11,016 nt of DNA from Patescibacteria group bacterium (GCA_025060085.1 JANXCM010000014.1:1-11016), one strand, 5' to 3'. Positions 1 to 6,199 are shown, counted from the stretch's first letter. The notes: generated by a model not told the origin, from the sequence alone. Program-made: numbers and translations.

Positions 1-205
1 TTTTTTCTTCTATTTTAAAAATTAAATAACCAAAATAACCCACCTTTTGTTTTTTTATTGGATAAGCCAAATTTTTTTTCTTAGGAGAATCTTCAAAAAC
101 GATTTCACCTTGAAAATTAGAAAAAACTTTTTTTATTCTTTCTAAATCTTCTTTTAAATCGCTGTCTATTTTTAGCCAATAACCAAATTCATAAATATTG
201 TTCAT
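1..205 (-). CDS. rpsF: 30S ribosomal protein bS6, N-terminal part (runs off the left edge)
   Basis: The minus strand from an ATG at 203-205 is open to the window edge, giving 68 residues starting MNNIYEFGYWLKIDSDLKED. The end of the visible part, LAYPIKKQKVGYFGYLIFKI, is the characteristic bS6 strand region (LAYPI.K...GyF), preceded by the expected strand-helix-strand start of the ferredoxin-like fold. In the family, bS6 binds 16S rRNA with bS18 in the platform of the small subunit. The C-terminal third is not visible. There is no Shine-Dalgarno motif before the ATG, where the minus-strand sequence reads AACTTTAATA. It lies downstream of the 5S rRNA gene on the same strand across a 216-bp AT-rich gap. 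Identity is fairly secure from the LAYPIKK motif. Confidence 0.85.
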   Translation of the reverse strand, partial: MNNIYEFGYWLKIDSDLKEDLERIKKVFSNFQGEIVFEDSPKKKNLAYPIKKQKVGYFGYLIFKIEEK

Positions 206-421
206 TATTAAAGTTAATATTATTCAGAATCTTATTATTTTAATATTCATCATAAAAATATATAAAATTAAAATTAAAAATAGAAATATAAAATATAGTT
301 AATGATTTTTTTGAAATTTAATATTATTATTATTATTATTATTATTTATTATTAATAAATTAATTATTATTTCTTAATATAGAACCCTTAAAAAATAAAA
401 TAATAAATTAACTTTATTTTT
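206..421. other. AT-rich intergenic stretch without a gene
   Basis: These 216 bases separate bS6 from the 5S rRNA gene. They are almost entirely A and T and hold no open frame of credible length on either strand. They contain an (ATT) microsatellite and an A/T-only inverted repeat next to the 5S 3' end. A promoter for rpsF probably lies here, but no hexamer pair stands out against the background composition. Confidence 0.6.
323..346. repeat. (ATT)8 microsatellite
   Basis: Eight uninterrupted ATT units are followed by further imperfect ATT/TTA sequence to about position 364. The tract lies in the intergenic region upstream of rpsF. In such AT-rich sequence it may have arisen by slippage alone. 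No function can be read from it. Confidence 0.8.
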
Positions 422-423
422 AA
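388..423 (-). terminator. Possible A/T-only terminator hairpin after 5S rRNA
   Basis: The segment 413-423 (TTTATTTTTAA) is an inverted repeat of 388-399 (TTAAAAAATAAA) with one bulged base and a 13-base loop. It sits at the 3' end of the 5S rRNA on the minus strand. The stem has no G-C pairs and would be weak, so this is only a candidate for transcription end or 3' processing. Confidence 0.25.
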
Positions 424-540
424 CCCTGCAGCACCTACTCTCGCGCTCTTAATGAGCACTACCATCGGCGTTAGGCTGTTTCACTTACTTGTTCGGAATG
501 GGAAAGAGTGGTTCCAACCTAACTATGGAGCCACAAGGCA
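422..540 (-). rRNA. rrf: 5S ribosomal RNA, solitary copy
   Basis: On the minus strand the sequence starts TGCCTTGTGGC. It contains the 5S hallmarks CCCATTCCGAAC (helix III and loop C), AAGTGAAAC, GCCGATGGTAGTG (loop E and helix IV) and GCGAGAGTAGG. The ends pair as helix I: GCCUUGU with GCAGGGU, including G-U pairs, which sets a length of about 119 nt. It is not next to 16S or 23S rRNA. The upstream neighbour, 15 bases away, is an RNase HI-like gene, and downstream is rpsF. It appears to be transcribed from its own promoter, annotated separately. Ends are set by pairing and could shift by one or two bases. Confidence 0.95.
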
Positions 541-546
541 GTATTA

Positions 547-575
547 ATTATATATTTAAAATAACTTTTTTTCAA
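547..575 (-). promoter_or_regulatory. Promoter of the 5S rRNA gene (TTGAAA-17-TATAAT)
   Basis: On the minus strand, TTGAAA (575-570) and TATAAT (552-547) are separated by exactly 17 bases, a near-consensus sigma-70-type promoter. The first base of the 5S rRNA (540) is the seventh base after the -10 box, which is the usual transcription start distance. The transcript should therefore begin at or within a base or two of the mature 5' end. The -35 box lies in the last codons of the RNase H gene and the -10 box is just past its stop codon. Chance TATAAT is common in this composition, but the spacing and placement argue for function. Confidence 0.7.
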
Positions 576-978
576 ATAAAATATTTTTTACTAATCTATC
601 TGCTTCTAAATTTTCTTCTCGAGAAATTATTTTTATTTCTAAGTTAGGAAAGTCAATCTTTAAGTTCCAGAAAATGATAAATAATTTTTGAAGATTTTTT
701 TCTTTAATTTTATATTTACCGATTAATTGACTACCGACTAATTCACTATCTAAATGAAGAATAATTTTATATTTTTTTATTTTATCTTTTCCTAATAATT
801 GTTTTAATTTTTTTAAGGCATAAATAACTGCTAAATACTCAGCCTCGTTATTTGAGATATTATTAATTTTTTGATTATAAAATTTCTTTTTTTGATAAAA
901 ATTTATCACGACAGCAATTGCTCCAATTTTTTTGTCAACTATTACTCCTCCATCAGTCCAAATTTTTATTTCTTCCAT
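556..978 (-). CDS. rnhA: Ribonuclease HI-like protein
   Basis: This 140-residue protein has the full acidic quartet of the RNase H fold: D9 in WTDGG, E47 in NNEAEY, D77 in HLDSELVGSQL, and D127 in ISREENLEADRLV. The REEN...AD ending is typical of the reverse-transcriptase-like RNase HI branch (RVT_3), not E. coli RnhA, which has a longer basic handle. The family cleaves the RNA strand of RNA-DNA hybrids using two metal ions, removing primers and R-loops in the cytoplasm. All catalytic positions are present, so activity is likely. Its ATG directly follows the nth stop codon, indicating co-transcription with nth. Its 3' end carries the -35 box of the 5S promoter. No N-terminal hybrid-binding domain is present. 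Confidence 0.85.
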   Translation of the reverse strand: MEEIKIWTDGGVIVDKKIGAIAVVINFYQKKKFYNQKINNISNNEAEYLAVIYALKKLKQLLGKDKIKKYKIILHLDSELVGSQLIGKYKIKEKNLQKLFIIFWNLKIDFPNLEIKIISREENLEADRLVKNILFEKKLF

Positions 979-1611
979 TTATTTTTCAATAAATTCTTTA
1001 AGGGGACAATTTCTATGAGAACAATAAGCGTTGCAATATTTTCTTCCGTAATCAATTATCTTGTATGGTAAATCACCCCATCTCTTTTTAGGAATAATTT
1101 TCATTAAATCTTTTTCTATCTTGTCTGGATCAGAATTTTTTGTTAGTCCCCATAATCTTGTTAGTCGTCTAATATGAGTATCGACAGGAAAACCTTCAGA
1201 AATTTTATAAGCTTGCCAAAGAATGATATTAGCAGTTTTTCTTCCTACTCCTGGTAATTTAACTAATTCATCTATCCTTTTAGGCAGTTTTCCGCCATAA
1301 TTTTTTTTAATTATCTTTGCTGCCGAAAGAATATATTTAGCTTTTTGTTTATATAATCCTAAAGTGCTAATCTCTTTAGCAAATTCTTTTTCTGAGGCCC
1401 TTAAATAATCTTCTAATTTTTTATATTTTTTAAATAATTTTTCAGTTACTTTATTAACCATTTCATCTCTATTTCTTGCTGATAGCACAACAGCAACAAA
1501 TAATTCCCATGGATTAGAAAATTTAAGAGCAATTTTTGACGAAGGAAATAATTCATCCAATTTTTCAATTATTTTTATGACTTTATTTTTCAACAAATTT
1601 ATTTCTTTCAT
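979..1611 (-). CDS. nth: Endonuclease III-like DNA glycosylase/AP lyase with atypical Cys cluster
   Basis: This 210-residue protein of the HhH-GPD superfamily excises oxidised pyrimidines from DNA and nicks the abasic site. The helix-hairpin-helix LPGVGRKTANIIL (119-131) carries the catalytic lysine K125. FPVDTHIRRL (141-150) carries the catalytic aspartate D144. LSARNRDEMVNKVT (43-56) matches the conserved N-terminal helix, with Arg46 where E. coli Nth has Gln41. The C-terminal iron-sulfur loop is unusual: it has only C193, C197 and C202 (spacing 3 and 4) before the protein ends at residue 210, whereas the usual pattern is four cysteines as C-X6-C-X2-C-X5-C. The 4Fe-4S cluster may be absent or differently ligated. 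It starts 8 bases after the 70-residue gene and abuts the RNase H gene. MutY is less likely because no MutY-like C-terminal domain is present. Confidence 0.9.
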   Translation of the reverse strand: MKEINLLKNKVIKIIEKLDELFPSSKIALKFSNPWELFVAVVLSARNRDEMVNKVTEKLFKKYKKLEDYLRASEKEFAKEISTLGLYKQKAKYILSAAKIIKKNYGGKLPKRIDELVKLPGVGRKTANIILWQAYKISEGFPVDTHIRRLTRLWGLTKNSDPDKIEKDLMKIIPKKRWGDLPYKIIDYGRKYCNAYCSHRNCPLKEFIEK

Positions 1612-1619
1612 TTTTAAAT

Positions 1620-1832
1620 TTAAAATTTATGATCCTTTAAAATCTCTACAATTTCTCTAATATGATTTTCTTTCTCTTTTTCTAGTTTTTTCCAAAAATC
1701 TTTGCATTTTTTACAACTACCTGAATCTTTAAGATAGTACTTTTTTATTCGCCATAAACTACGATGTTCTTGAGTAAGTTGAGAAAGAAGATTATAAAGG
1801 TGATTATTATGCATCTTTATATTAATTTTCAT
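1620..1832 (-). CDS. Small conserved-looking CxxC protein, function unknown
   Basis: This 70-residue protein is not assigned to a named family. It looks mostly helical and highly charged: a first helix LYNLLSQLTQEHRSLWRIKK (12-31), a short turn with C40-K-K-C43, and a second helix rich in Lys and Glu to the end. The CxxC could bind metal or form a disulfide, but only one pair is present, so a zinc site would need a dimer or His ligands (H8, H11, H23, H57 and H68 are available). A second in-frame ATG at residue 7 (MHNNHLYN) is an equally good start, and neither has a ribosome binding site. It lies 21 bases after thyX and 8 bases before nth, so it belongs to that transcript. It has no signal peptide or membrane segment. 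Confidence 0.65.
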   Translation of the reverse strand: MKINIKMHNNHLYNLLSQLTQEHRSLWRIKKYYLKDSGSCKKCKDFWKKLEKEKENHIREIVEILKDHKF

Positions 1833-1853
1833 TTTTAATTTTTAATGCCGACC

Positions 1854-2786
1854 TTAAACTTTTTTCCATTTAGTTTTTACTCCATAAAAACCATCATCAT
1901 ATTTTATAATTTCATAATCTTTAAATAAAATAGGTTCAACAATAGCTAAACAGAGAAAAATTCTAAAAAATAATTCTCTAATTTCTGTTTCGGCATAGTT
2001 ATTAGCCCTCATTTCAATTGTATGACGCCAAGCACGAATATTAGCTGTTACTACAATTGGTGCTTCGGTTTCATTATTAAAAATAGCTCGAGCACACTGA
2101 TTTAATTTTTTTCTTAATTCTGTTTTAAGATGAGAATTTTCTTCTTTATCAGATTGACCTAAAATACTTAAACTTTCTTGCTTTTCTTTTAAAAGATTAT
2201 AAATTTCATCATATTCTTTTTTTATTTTATCAATTCTCATTTCAAATAAGCGATGTAATTCTTGATCCTGTTGAAATTCTTTCCTTTCAACAAATCTTAT
2301 TAAATTGCCACTAACATATCTTTGGCTTTGTTGAGAATAAGCAAATCCTGCTCGATGACGAATTAATTCATGAGTTAAACTTCTCGAAATTCCATAAAGA
2401 AGAAAAGTATAATAGCTGTGTTCTAAAACCGAGCCATGTCCTGAAGAAATAATATTTTCAAAATATCTCTCTGCATCTTTATTCCAAGTTCTTTTTGGTC
2501 CGAAAGACATATAACAAAGTTGAGCAGAAAATTTTATTAATTGAGTGCCACTAGTTAATTTATTTGGATCCTTTAAATATTCCTCAAATTCATTTTGATA
2601 TCCTTTTAAAAATTCTTCTGTGTTTTCTATCCTGATTTTTGGTTGAGCAATCATTATTACTCCTGGTTCTTTAAGATATAATGTTCCTTGTGCTGTGTAA
2701 TAAACTTGTGAATTTATAATAGGAAAACCCTCGATAATCTTTCCACCTAATGATTCAAAAATTTTTAAATGCTCTTCTTTAATCAT
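1854..2786 (-). CDS. thyX: Flavin-dependent thymidylate synthase ThyX
   Basis: ThyX makes dTMP from dUMP using FAD, NAD(P)H and methylenetetrahydrofolate. The signature lies at 143-157: RHRAGFAYSQQSQRY. The family pattern is RHRX7S; here the serine aligned with the SQRY block is reached after eight residues. Other family blocks are GSVLEHSYYTFLL (118-130) upstream, and RAWRHTIEMRANNYAETEIR (251-270) near the C-terminus, which corresponds to the substrate-binding region. At 310 residues it is longer than the typical 220-250, with about 80 extra residues at the N-terminus. It heads the minus-strand group thyX, CxxC protein, nth, rnhA-like. A TATAAT box lies 9 bases upstream of the ATG, so the mRNA may be nearly leaderless. 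ThyX as the only visible thymidylate synthase fits a small-genome organism. Confidence 0.95.
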   Translation of the reverse strand: MIKEEHLKIFESLGGKIIEGFPIINSQVYYTAQGTLYLKEPGVIMIAQPKIRIENTEEFLKGYQNEFEEYLKDPNKLTSGTQLIKFSAQLCYMSFGPKRTWNKDAERYFENIISSGHGSVLEHSYYTFLLYGISRSLTHELIRHRAGFAYSQQSQRYVSGNLIRFVERKEFQQDQELHRLFEMRIDKIKKEYDEIYNLLKEKQESLSILGQSDKEENSHLKTELRKKLNQCARAIFNNETEAPIVVTANIRAWRHTIEMRANNYAETEIRELFFRIFLCLAIVEPILFKDYEIIKYDDGFYGVKTKWKKV

Positions 2787-2890
2787 CGGTTTATTATTAT
2801 AATTTAATCTAAATAAAAATTTAAACTAAATAAAACAAATAATCATATGATAATAATTAAACGATAATTTAAAAAACAAGCATAGTTAAG
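2787..2890. promoter_or_regulatory. Divergent promoter region between thyX and the HD-domain gene
   Basis: These 104 AT-rich bases lie between two divergent start codons, so both promoters should be here. For thyX, the minus strand has TATAAT at 2801-2796, only 9 bases before the ATG. This predicts a leader of about three bases; no good -35 box is seen. For the plus-strand gene, GATAAT at 2863-2868 is the best -10 candidate, with about 15 bases of leader. Both calls are weak individually because the background is so AT-rich. Confidence 0.4.
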
Positions 2891-3457
2891 ATGGTAACAG
2901 AAAATTTGAGAGAAAAATCACTCCTTCTTATTGATCAATACATTAAAAACGAAAATTTAAAAAAACACCTTTTAGCCACTGAAGCCTTAATGAGATCTTT
3001 AGCTAAAAAATTTAATCAAGACGAAGAAATTTGGGGAATTACTGGCCTTTTACATGATTTAGATTGGGAAATAACTAAAGAAACTCCAGAAAAGCATCCT
3101 TTTATTGCTGTTGAGATTTTAGAAAAAGAAGGTTTTCCAGAAGAAATTATCGAAGCTATTAGAAAGCATAATCATATTCATAATTTAATTCCTGAAACAT
3201 TGTTAGAAAAAGCGCTTTATTCTTGTGAAGAAATTACTGGCTTAATTGTAGCTGTTGCTTTAGTAATGCCTAATAAAAAATTAGCCGAAGTTACTGTAGA
3301 TAAAATAATGTCAAAGTTTAAAGAATATTCTTTTGCTAGGGGAGTCAACAGAGAGATAATTATGAAGTGTGAAGAATTTTTAGGAATTAAAGTTGAAGAA
3401 TTAGCAGAAATTTGTTTAAAATCCATGCAATCTATTAGCGACCAGCTTAGTTTGTAA
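2891..3457 (+). CDS. HD-domain (HDIG-like) metal-dependent phosphohydrolase
   Basis: This 188-residue cytoplasmic protein has the HD superfamily metal ligands in order: H26 (KKHLLATEAL), H55-D56 (LLHDLDWE), H69 (EKHPFIAVEIL), H93 (RKHNH), and an acidic pair E113-E114 where the family's final Asp usually lies (SCEEITGLI). HD-domain proteins hydrolyse phosphoester bonds in nucleotides or nucleic acids. The exact substrate cannot be read from the sequence. The acidic replacement of the last Asp is worth noting. It lacks any RelA/SpoT, cNMP or GAF module, so it is a stand-alone domain. It is divergent from thyX, so a role in nucleotide metabolism is possible but only by association. An A/T hairpin follows the stop codon. 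Confidence 0.8.
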   Translation: MVTENLREKSLLLIDQYIKNENLKKHLLATEALMRSLAKKFNQDEEIWGITGLLHDLDWEITKETPEKHPFIAVEILEKEGFPEEIIEAIRKHNHIHNLIPETLLEKALYSCEEITGLIVAVALVMPNKKLAEVTVDKIMSKFKEYSFARGVNREIIMKCEEFLGIKVEELAEICLKSMQSISDQLSL

Positions 3458-3463
3458 TTTATC

Positions 3464-3495
3464 CACAATTTTTTATTGATAAATATTAAATTGTG
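3464..3495 (+). terminator. Possible hairpin terminator after the HD-domain gene
   Basis: CACAATTT (3464-3471) and AAATTGTG (3488-3495) form a perfect 8-bp inverted repeat that starts six bases after the stop codon. A small nested hairpin, TTTA-TTGA-TAAA, lies in the loop. No clean T-run follows and the stem is AT-rich, so its efficiency is doubtful. Confidence 0.35.
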
Positions 3496-3660
3496 ATTAA
3501 AATAATTTTAATTTATTAATTATTTAGATTAAAATAGTCATTACTAATATTAATGTACAATTGCGATCATAAAAAATTAGTATAAAAAATAAAAATGAAT
3601 TTAAATGTTAAAAATATTAAGCGTGTTTAAAATTAAATTTTTTTTAAATAAAATTATAAG

Positions 3661-5037
3661 ATGGGTATAGCCCTTTTAGAAAAAAGCAAAAAAATAAATT
3701 GGTTAATAATACTCACAATAATTATTATTTCTCTATTTTTTTTATCTCAAAATTTTCTTTTTGCTCAATCACAATCTTCTATTCCGATGTGTGTTGCTCC
3801 TCAACATCTTTTAATTTGGTCTGATATGATGATAAATCCTACTATTCCAACAAATACTATTCCTATGGCTAGTTCAGTAGGAGTATTAACTAATTCTCCT
3901 ATTTGGATTACTAAACGACATCCTAATAATCAGAGATTAAGTGTAGTTTCAATATTTGATACCATCCATATTTATGGTAGCTCCTCTAATTGGTATAGAC
4001 ACGATCCTCAAAATTCCTCAGTTTTTATAAAGGGAAGCTTATATAACGATAAACTCATAAGTAGCCGATCTTTAAGAATTGGAAATCATTTCGTTTGGAC
4101 AGGAGCGACAACATTTTACTTTGGAACTCAAACAAATCAAGTTTACCAGTTAAATATTAATTTAGGAAATAATACAATAGCAGGATGGATTGAAGTTTCT
4201 CTTTCTTCATACTGGAATTATCACTCTAGTAAAGGTAGATATACTAAAAGATTTTTTATAAATAGAGTACAAAATCATGATTATTTTAATTATAAATCTT
4301 CAGAAGTAGTGGCTGCTAATGGAGATATCACTAGTGCTTTCAAAATAGGAGAGCCATTTATAGAAAATAATCATGTTAAAATTCCTATTTATGAAAAAAC
4401 TTTTAGTACTCCTTCACATGGAGAGTCAAATGCTTATAATGATATAGCTATAAAAGTGGAGGGATTAGTAATAGATTATGCTGATAATTCAGTAAATAAC
4501 ATTTTAAACAGCTTAAATTCACAAAATCTTACACCATTTTTAACTTCTTATTTAGATAATCATCCTTATCTTAGTCAAGAAGGTTTAGGTTTTATGTACT
4601 CAAATGTAGGTATTGGTACAACTACCCCTCAAGCTAAATTACATGTTATTGGTGATATTCTTTCTTCAGCCACAATTATTGCCCAAAGATTCTGCCTAGG
4701 TAATAATTGTATTACTGGAAATTGGCCAACAGGAGGTATATCTTATTGGATATTATCGGGAACAAATTTATATGCTACTCCAACCAATGTTAATATTGGT
4801 ATTGGTACCACTACTCCTCGACATAAATTACATGTTGTTGGAGGATTAATTGCTGCAGATAATGGTATAACTACAGGTGGAACATTAAGAGTAAATTTTG
4901 ATTCTCATTTAGCTGTCTTAGGAGGTAATGTAGGTATTGGTACAACTACCCCTCAAGCTAAATTACATGTTAATGGTAATGTAAGAATATATTCTTCCGA
5001 TGGTTCAAGGTTAGTCTTTGAAATTGGGGAAGAATAA
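3661..5037 (+). CDS. Secreted surface protein with C-terminal GIGTTTP repeats
   Basis: This 458-residue protein has a signal sequence: basic KSKK, a hydrophobic stretch at about 13-34 (INWLIILTIIIISLFFLSQN), and a plausible cleavage near FLFA-Q (35/36). The next 270 residues are rich in Ser, Thr, Asn and aromatics, look like beta structure, and are not recognised. The C-terminal third holds three units of the motif N-[VI]-GIGTTTP-xx-KLHV at residues 315-329, 378-392 and 423-437. Between the first two lies FCLGNNC (344-350). Such GIGTT.P..KLHV units are known from phage tail-fibre-like and bacterial surface proteins, usually before an intramolecular chaperone (peptidase S74). No such domain is present here; the protein ends GSRLVFEIGEE. 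Likely role: cell-surface adhesin or fibre. The next gene begins 19 bases later. No ribosome binding site precedes the ATG. Confidence 0.75.
   Translation: MGIALLEKSKKINWLIILTIIIISLFFLSQNFLFAQSQSSIPMCVAPQHLLIWSDMMINPTIPTNTIPMASSVGVLTNSPIWITKRHPNNQRLSVVSIFDTIHIYGSSSNWYRHDPQNSSVFIKGSLYNDKLISSRSLRIGNHFVWTGATTFYFGTQTNQVYQLNINLGNNTIAGWIEVSLSSYWNYHSSKGRYTKRFFINRVQNHDYFNYKSSEVVAANGDITSAFKIGEPFIENNHVKIPIYEKTFSTPSHGESNAYNDIAIKVEGLVIDYADNSVNNILNSLNSQNLTPFLTSYLDNHPYLSQEGLGFMYSNVGIGTTTPQAKLHVIGDILSSATIIAQRFCLGNNCITGNWPTGGISYWILSGTNLYATPTNVNIGIGTTTPRHKLHVVGGLIAADNGITTGGTLRVNFDSHLAVLGGNVGIGTTTPQAKLHVNGNVRIYSSDGSRLVFEIGEE
4603..4648 (+). repeat. 46-bp perfect direct repeat, copy 1
   Basis: These 46 bases are identical to 4927-4972 and encode NVGIGTTTPQAKLHV in the surface protein. 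Perfect identity at wobble positions shows recent duplication or gene conversion. The middle unit (about 4792-4837) encodes the same motif with several differences. Confidence 0.9.
4792..4837 (+). repeat. Diverged middle copy of the GIGTTTP repeat
   Basis: Encodes NIGIGTTTPRHKLHV (residues 378-392). It matches the outer copies in most bases but differs at several, including GTACCACTACT in place of GTACAACTACC, and has RH in place of QA. Confidence 0.8.
4927..4972 (+). repeat. 46-bp perfect direct repeat, copy 2
   Basis: Identical over 46 bases to 4603-4648 and 324 bp (108 codons) downstream of it in the same frame. Recombination between the copies would remove exactly 108 codons and keep the frame, giving a shorter but intact protein. 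Confidence 0.9.
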
Positions 5038-5056
5038 AAGGATAAAAGAATAAATA

Positions 5057-6199
5057 ATGAATAATAAAGTTAATATATTTGAAAAAATTATTTCTTACTT
5101 ATTTGGTATAATATACACAAAAAAATTATTACTTCTATTTATTATTCTACTTATCTCTTTTCTAATTTTCTATTCAACTTATAGCCAAGGTCAGAGAAGA
5201 TATACAGTTTTTAGAACAGATAATGATGGATTTAAGTTTTATAAATGGAGAACTGGAAATTCTTATGCTCCTGTATTTGGAGATCATGTATACGACGAGC
5301 TAATAGGTTTCAAATTAAACTGGTGGGAAGATAATAACAGTAATCAGTTAGTGACAAAATTTAATCTCCTTTCATCAGAATTAGCTAAGTTTATATTGTT
5401 TCCTGCACAAATAGATTTTAGGCGAGCATATACGTGGTATTTTCCACCCGGTGGCAATAATCCACCACAAAGTATAAGAGATGATAATCTTATAAGAAAC
5501 ATATTTTTAGGAAGTAGAAGCTGGGTTGAAGGGGAAGAAAGATTTAAAGGTAATGACTATCCCGCTTCAATTTCATTTGAATCCGATACAAATGGAATAT
5601 TAGGAGGTTTTAGAGATCTGCGAGACCTACCTATTCCACCCTCAAGATTTAAAAAGATAAGACTACAGGCATATATTAATGATAGTGGTTTTTGCGTAGT
5701 TTCCTTTTCTAAAAATAGGGTAGATGCAAGAAATTTAGATAATTTACCATTTGTTAAAATATTTATAGTCAAAGATGTTTCTCGAAGAATTTTTGATGTC
5801 AACTATAACTTATCTTATTTTAATGCAAATAATTACGAGAGATATGATTATTGGTGGAATAATTTTGGTAATGATTATGCAAGATATTGGTCTGTTCATG
5901 GCCATTACATACCTTTAGATATAAATTTGGATGAAATAATAATGCCAGCCAATACTAATGAATTAATAATTAGAAAATATTCTGATGGAAGTGACGGACC
6001 TCCAGATGATAGAGTATTTAATGGTGATTGGTATCTAATTTATATCAAGATAAGAAGACCATCAACTGTACCATTTCCAATTTCAAATTTATTTGATGAA
6101 TTTAGATATGCATATATCGAGGGGCAGTTATTAAATGGTTGGCGGCATGGCGGAGTTGCATGTAAAGTAACTGTTTATACAGATAAATTTCTTCAATAG
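5057..6199 (+). CDS. Secreted or membrane-anchored protein, unknown ectodomain (paralogous N-terminus, long form)
   Basis: This 380-residue protein is not recognised as a named family. It has a long N-region (22 residues, basic KK just before the core), a hydrophobic segment at about 23-39 (KLLLLFIILLISFLIFY), and a possible cleavage near TYS-QGQ (43/44). The stretch from LISFLIFYSTYSQGQ to FKFYK (32-63) is nearly the same as in the 220-residue protein 140 bases downstream of this gene. The remaining ectodomain is rich in aromatic and Asn/Asp residues, probably beta-rich, with exactly two cysteines (C213 and C369) that could form a disulfide. It has no GIGTTTP repeat. It follows the repeat protein by 19 bases, so the two are probably co-transcribed. 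Likely a surface protein; function unknown. An uncleaved N-terminal anchor is equally possible. Confidence 0.7.
   Translation: MNNKVNIFEKIISYLFGIIYTKKLLLLFIILLISFLIFYSTYSQGQRRYTVFRTDNDGFKFYKWRTGNSYAPVFGDHVYDELIGFKLNWWEDNNSNQLVTKFNLLSSELAKFILFPAQIDFRRAYTWYFPPGGNNPPQSIRDDNLIRNIFLGSRSWVEGEERFKGNDYPASISFESDTNGILGGFRDLRDLPIPPSRFKKIRLQAYINDSGFCVVSFSKNRVDARNLDNLPFVKIFIVKDVSRRIFDVNYNLSYFNANNYERYDYWWNNFGNDYARYWSVHGHYIPLDINLDEIIMPANTNELIIRKYSDGSDGPPDDRVFNGDWYLIYIKIRRPSTVPFPISNLFDEFRYAYIEGQLLNGWRHGGVACKVTVYTDKFLQ
5156..5190 (+). repeat. 35-bp perfect repeat in the shared signal-peptide region, copy 1
   Basis: Identical to 6408-6442, and set in a wider region of high similarity (about 5139-5245 against 6391-6497). 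It encodes the end of the hydrophobic segment and the predicted cleavage region of the two paralogous secreted proteins. Confidence 0.9.

Noticed and set aside
321..364. ATT-rich tract considered as a CRISPR or iteron array
   Set aside because: It is a simple trinucleotide microsatellite without unique spacers or repeats of suitable length. No cas or rep gene is present.
871..1071. Plus-strand reading frame opposite the rnhA-like and nth genes (66 codons)
   Set aside because: It lies across two well-supported genes on the other strand, has no recognisable domain and no promoter or ribosome binding site.
3459..3467. TTATCCACA, a perfect match to the DnaA-box consensus, just after the HD-domain gene
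   Set aside because: Only one copy is seen, without a cluster of boxes, a dnaA gene or other origin structure. One 9-mer match is expected by chance in AT-rich DNA of this length, and it overlaps the hairpin after the stop codon.
3217..3468. Minus-strand frame opposite the HD-domain gene (83 codons)
   Set aside because: It is antisense to the conserved HD-domain gene and has no recognisable features of its own.
4603..5037. GIGTTTP repeats taken as a sign of a prophage tail fibre
   Set aside because: No other phage gene (terminase, capsid, portal, baseplate, lysis, integrase) is present, and the protein has a signal peptide, which points to a cellular surface protein.
5101..5190. Shared N-terminal repeats considered as ends of an insertion sequence
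   Set aside because: The repeats are direct, lie within coding frames and encode the same peptide. There is no transposase and no target-site duplication.
5557..5802. Minus-strand frame inside the 380-residue secreted-protein gene (81 codons)
   Set aside because: It is antisense to a longer frame with a clear export signal, and has no independent support.
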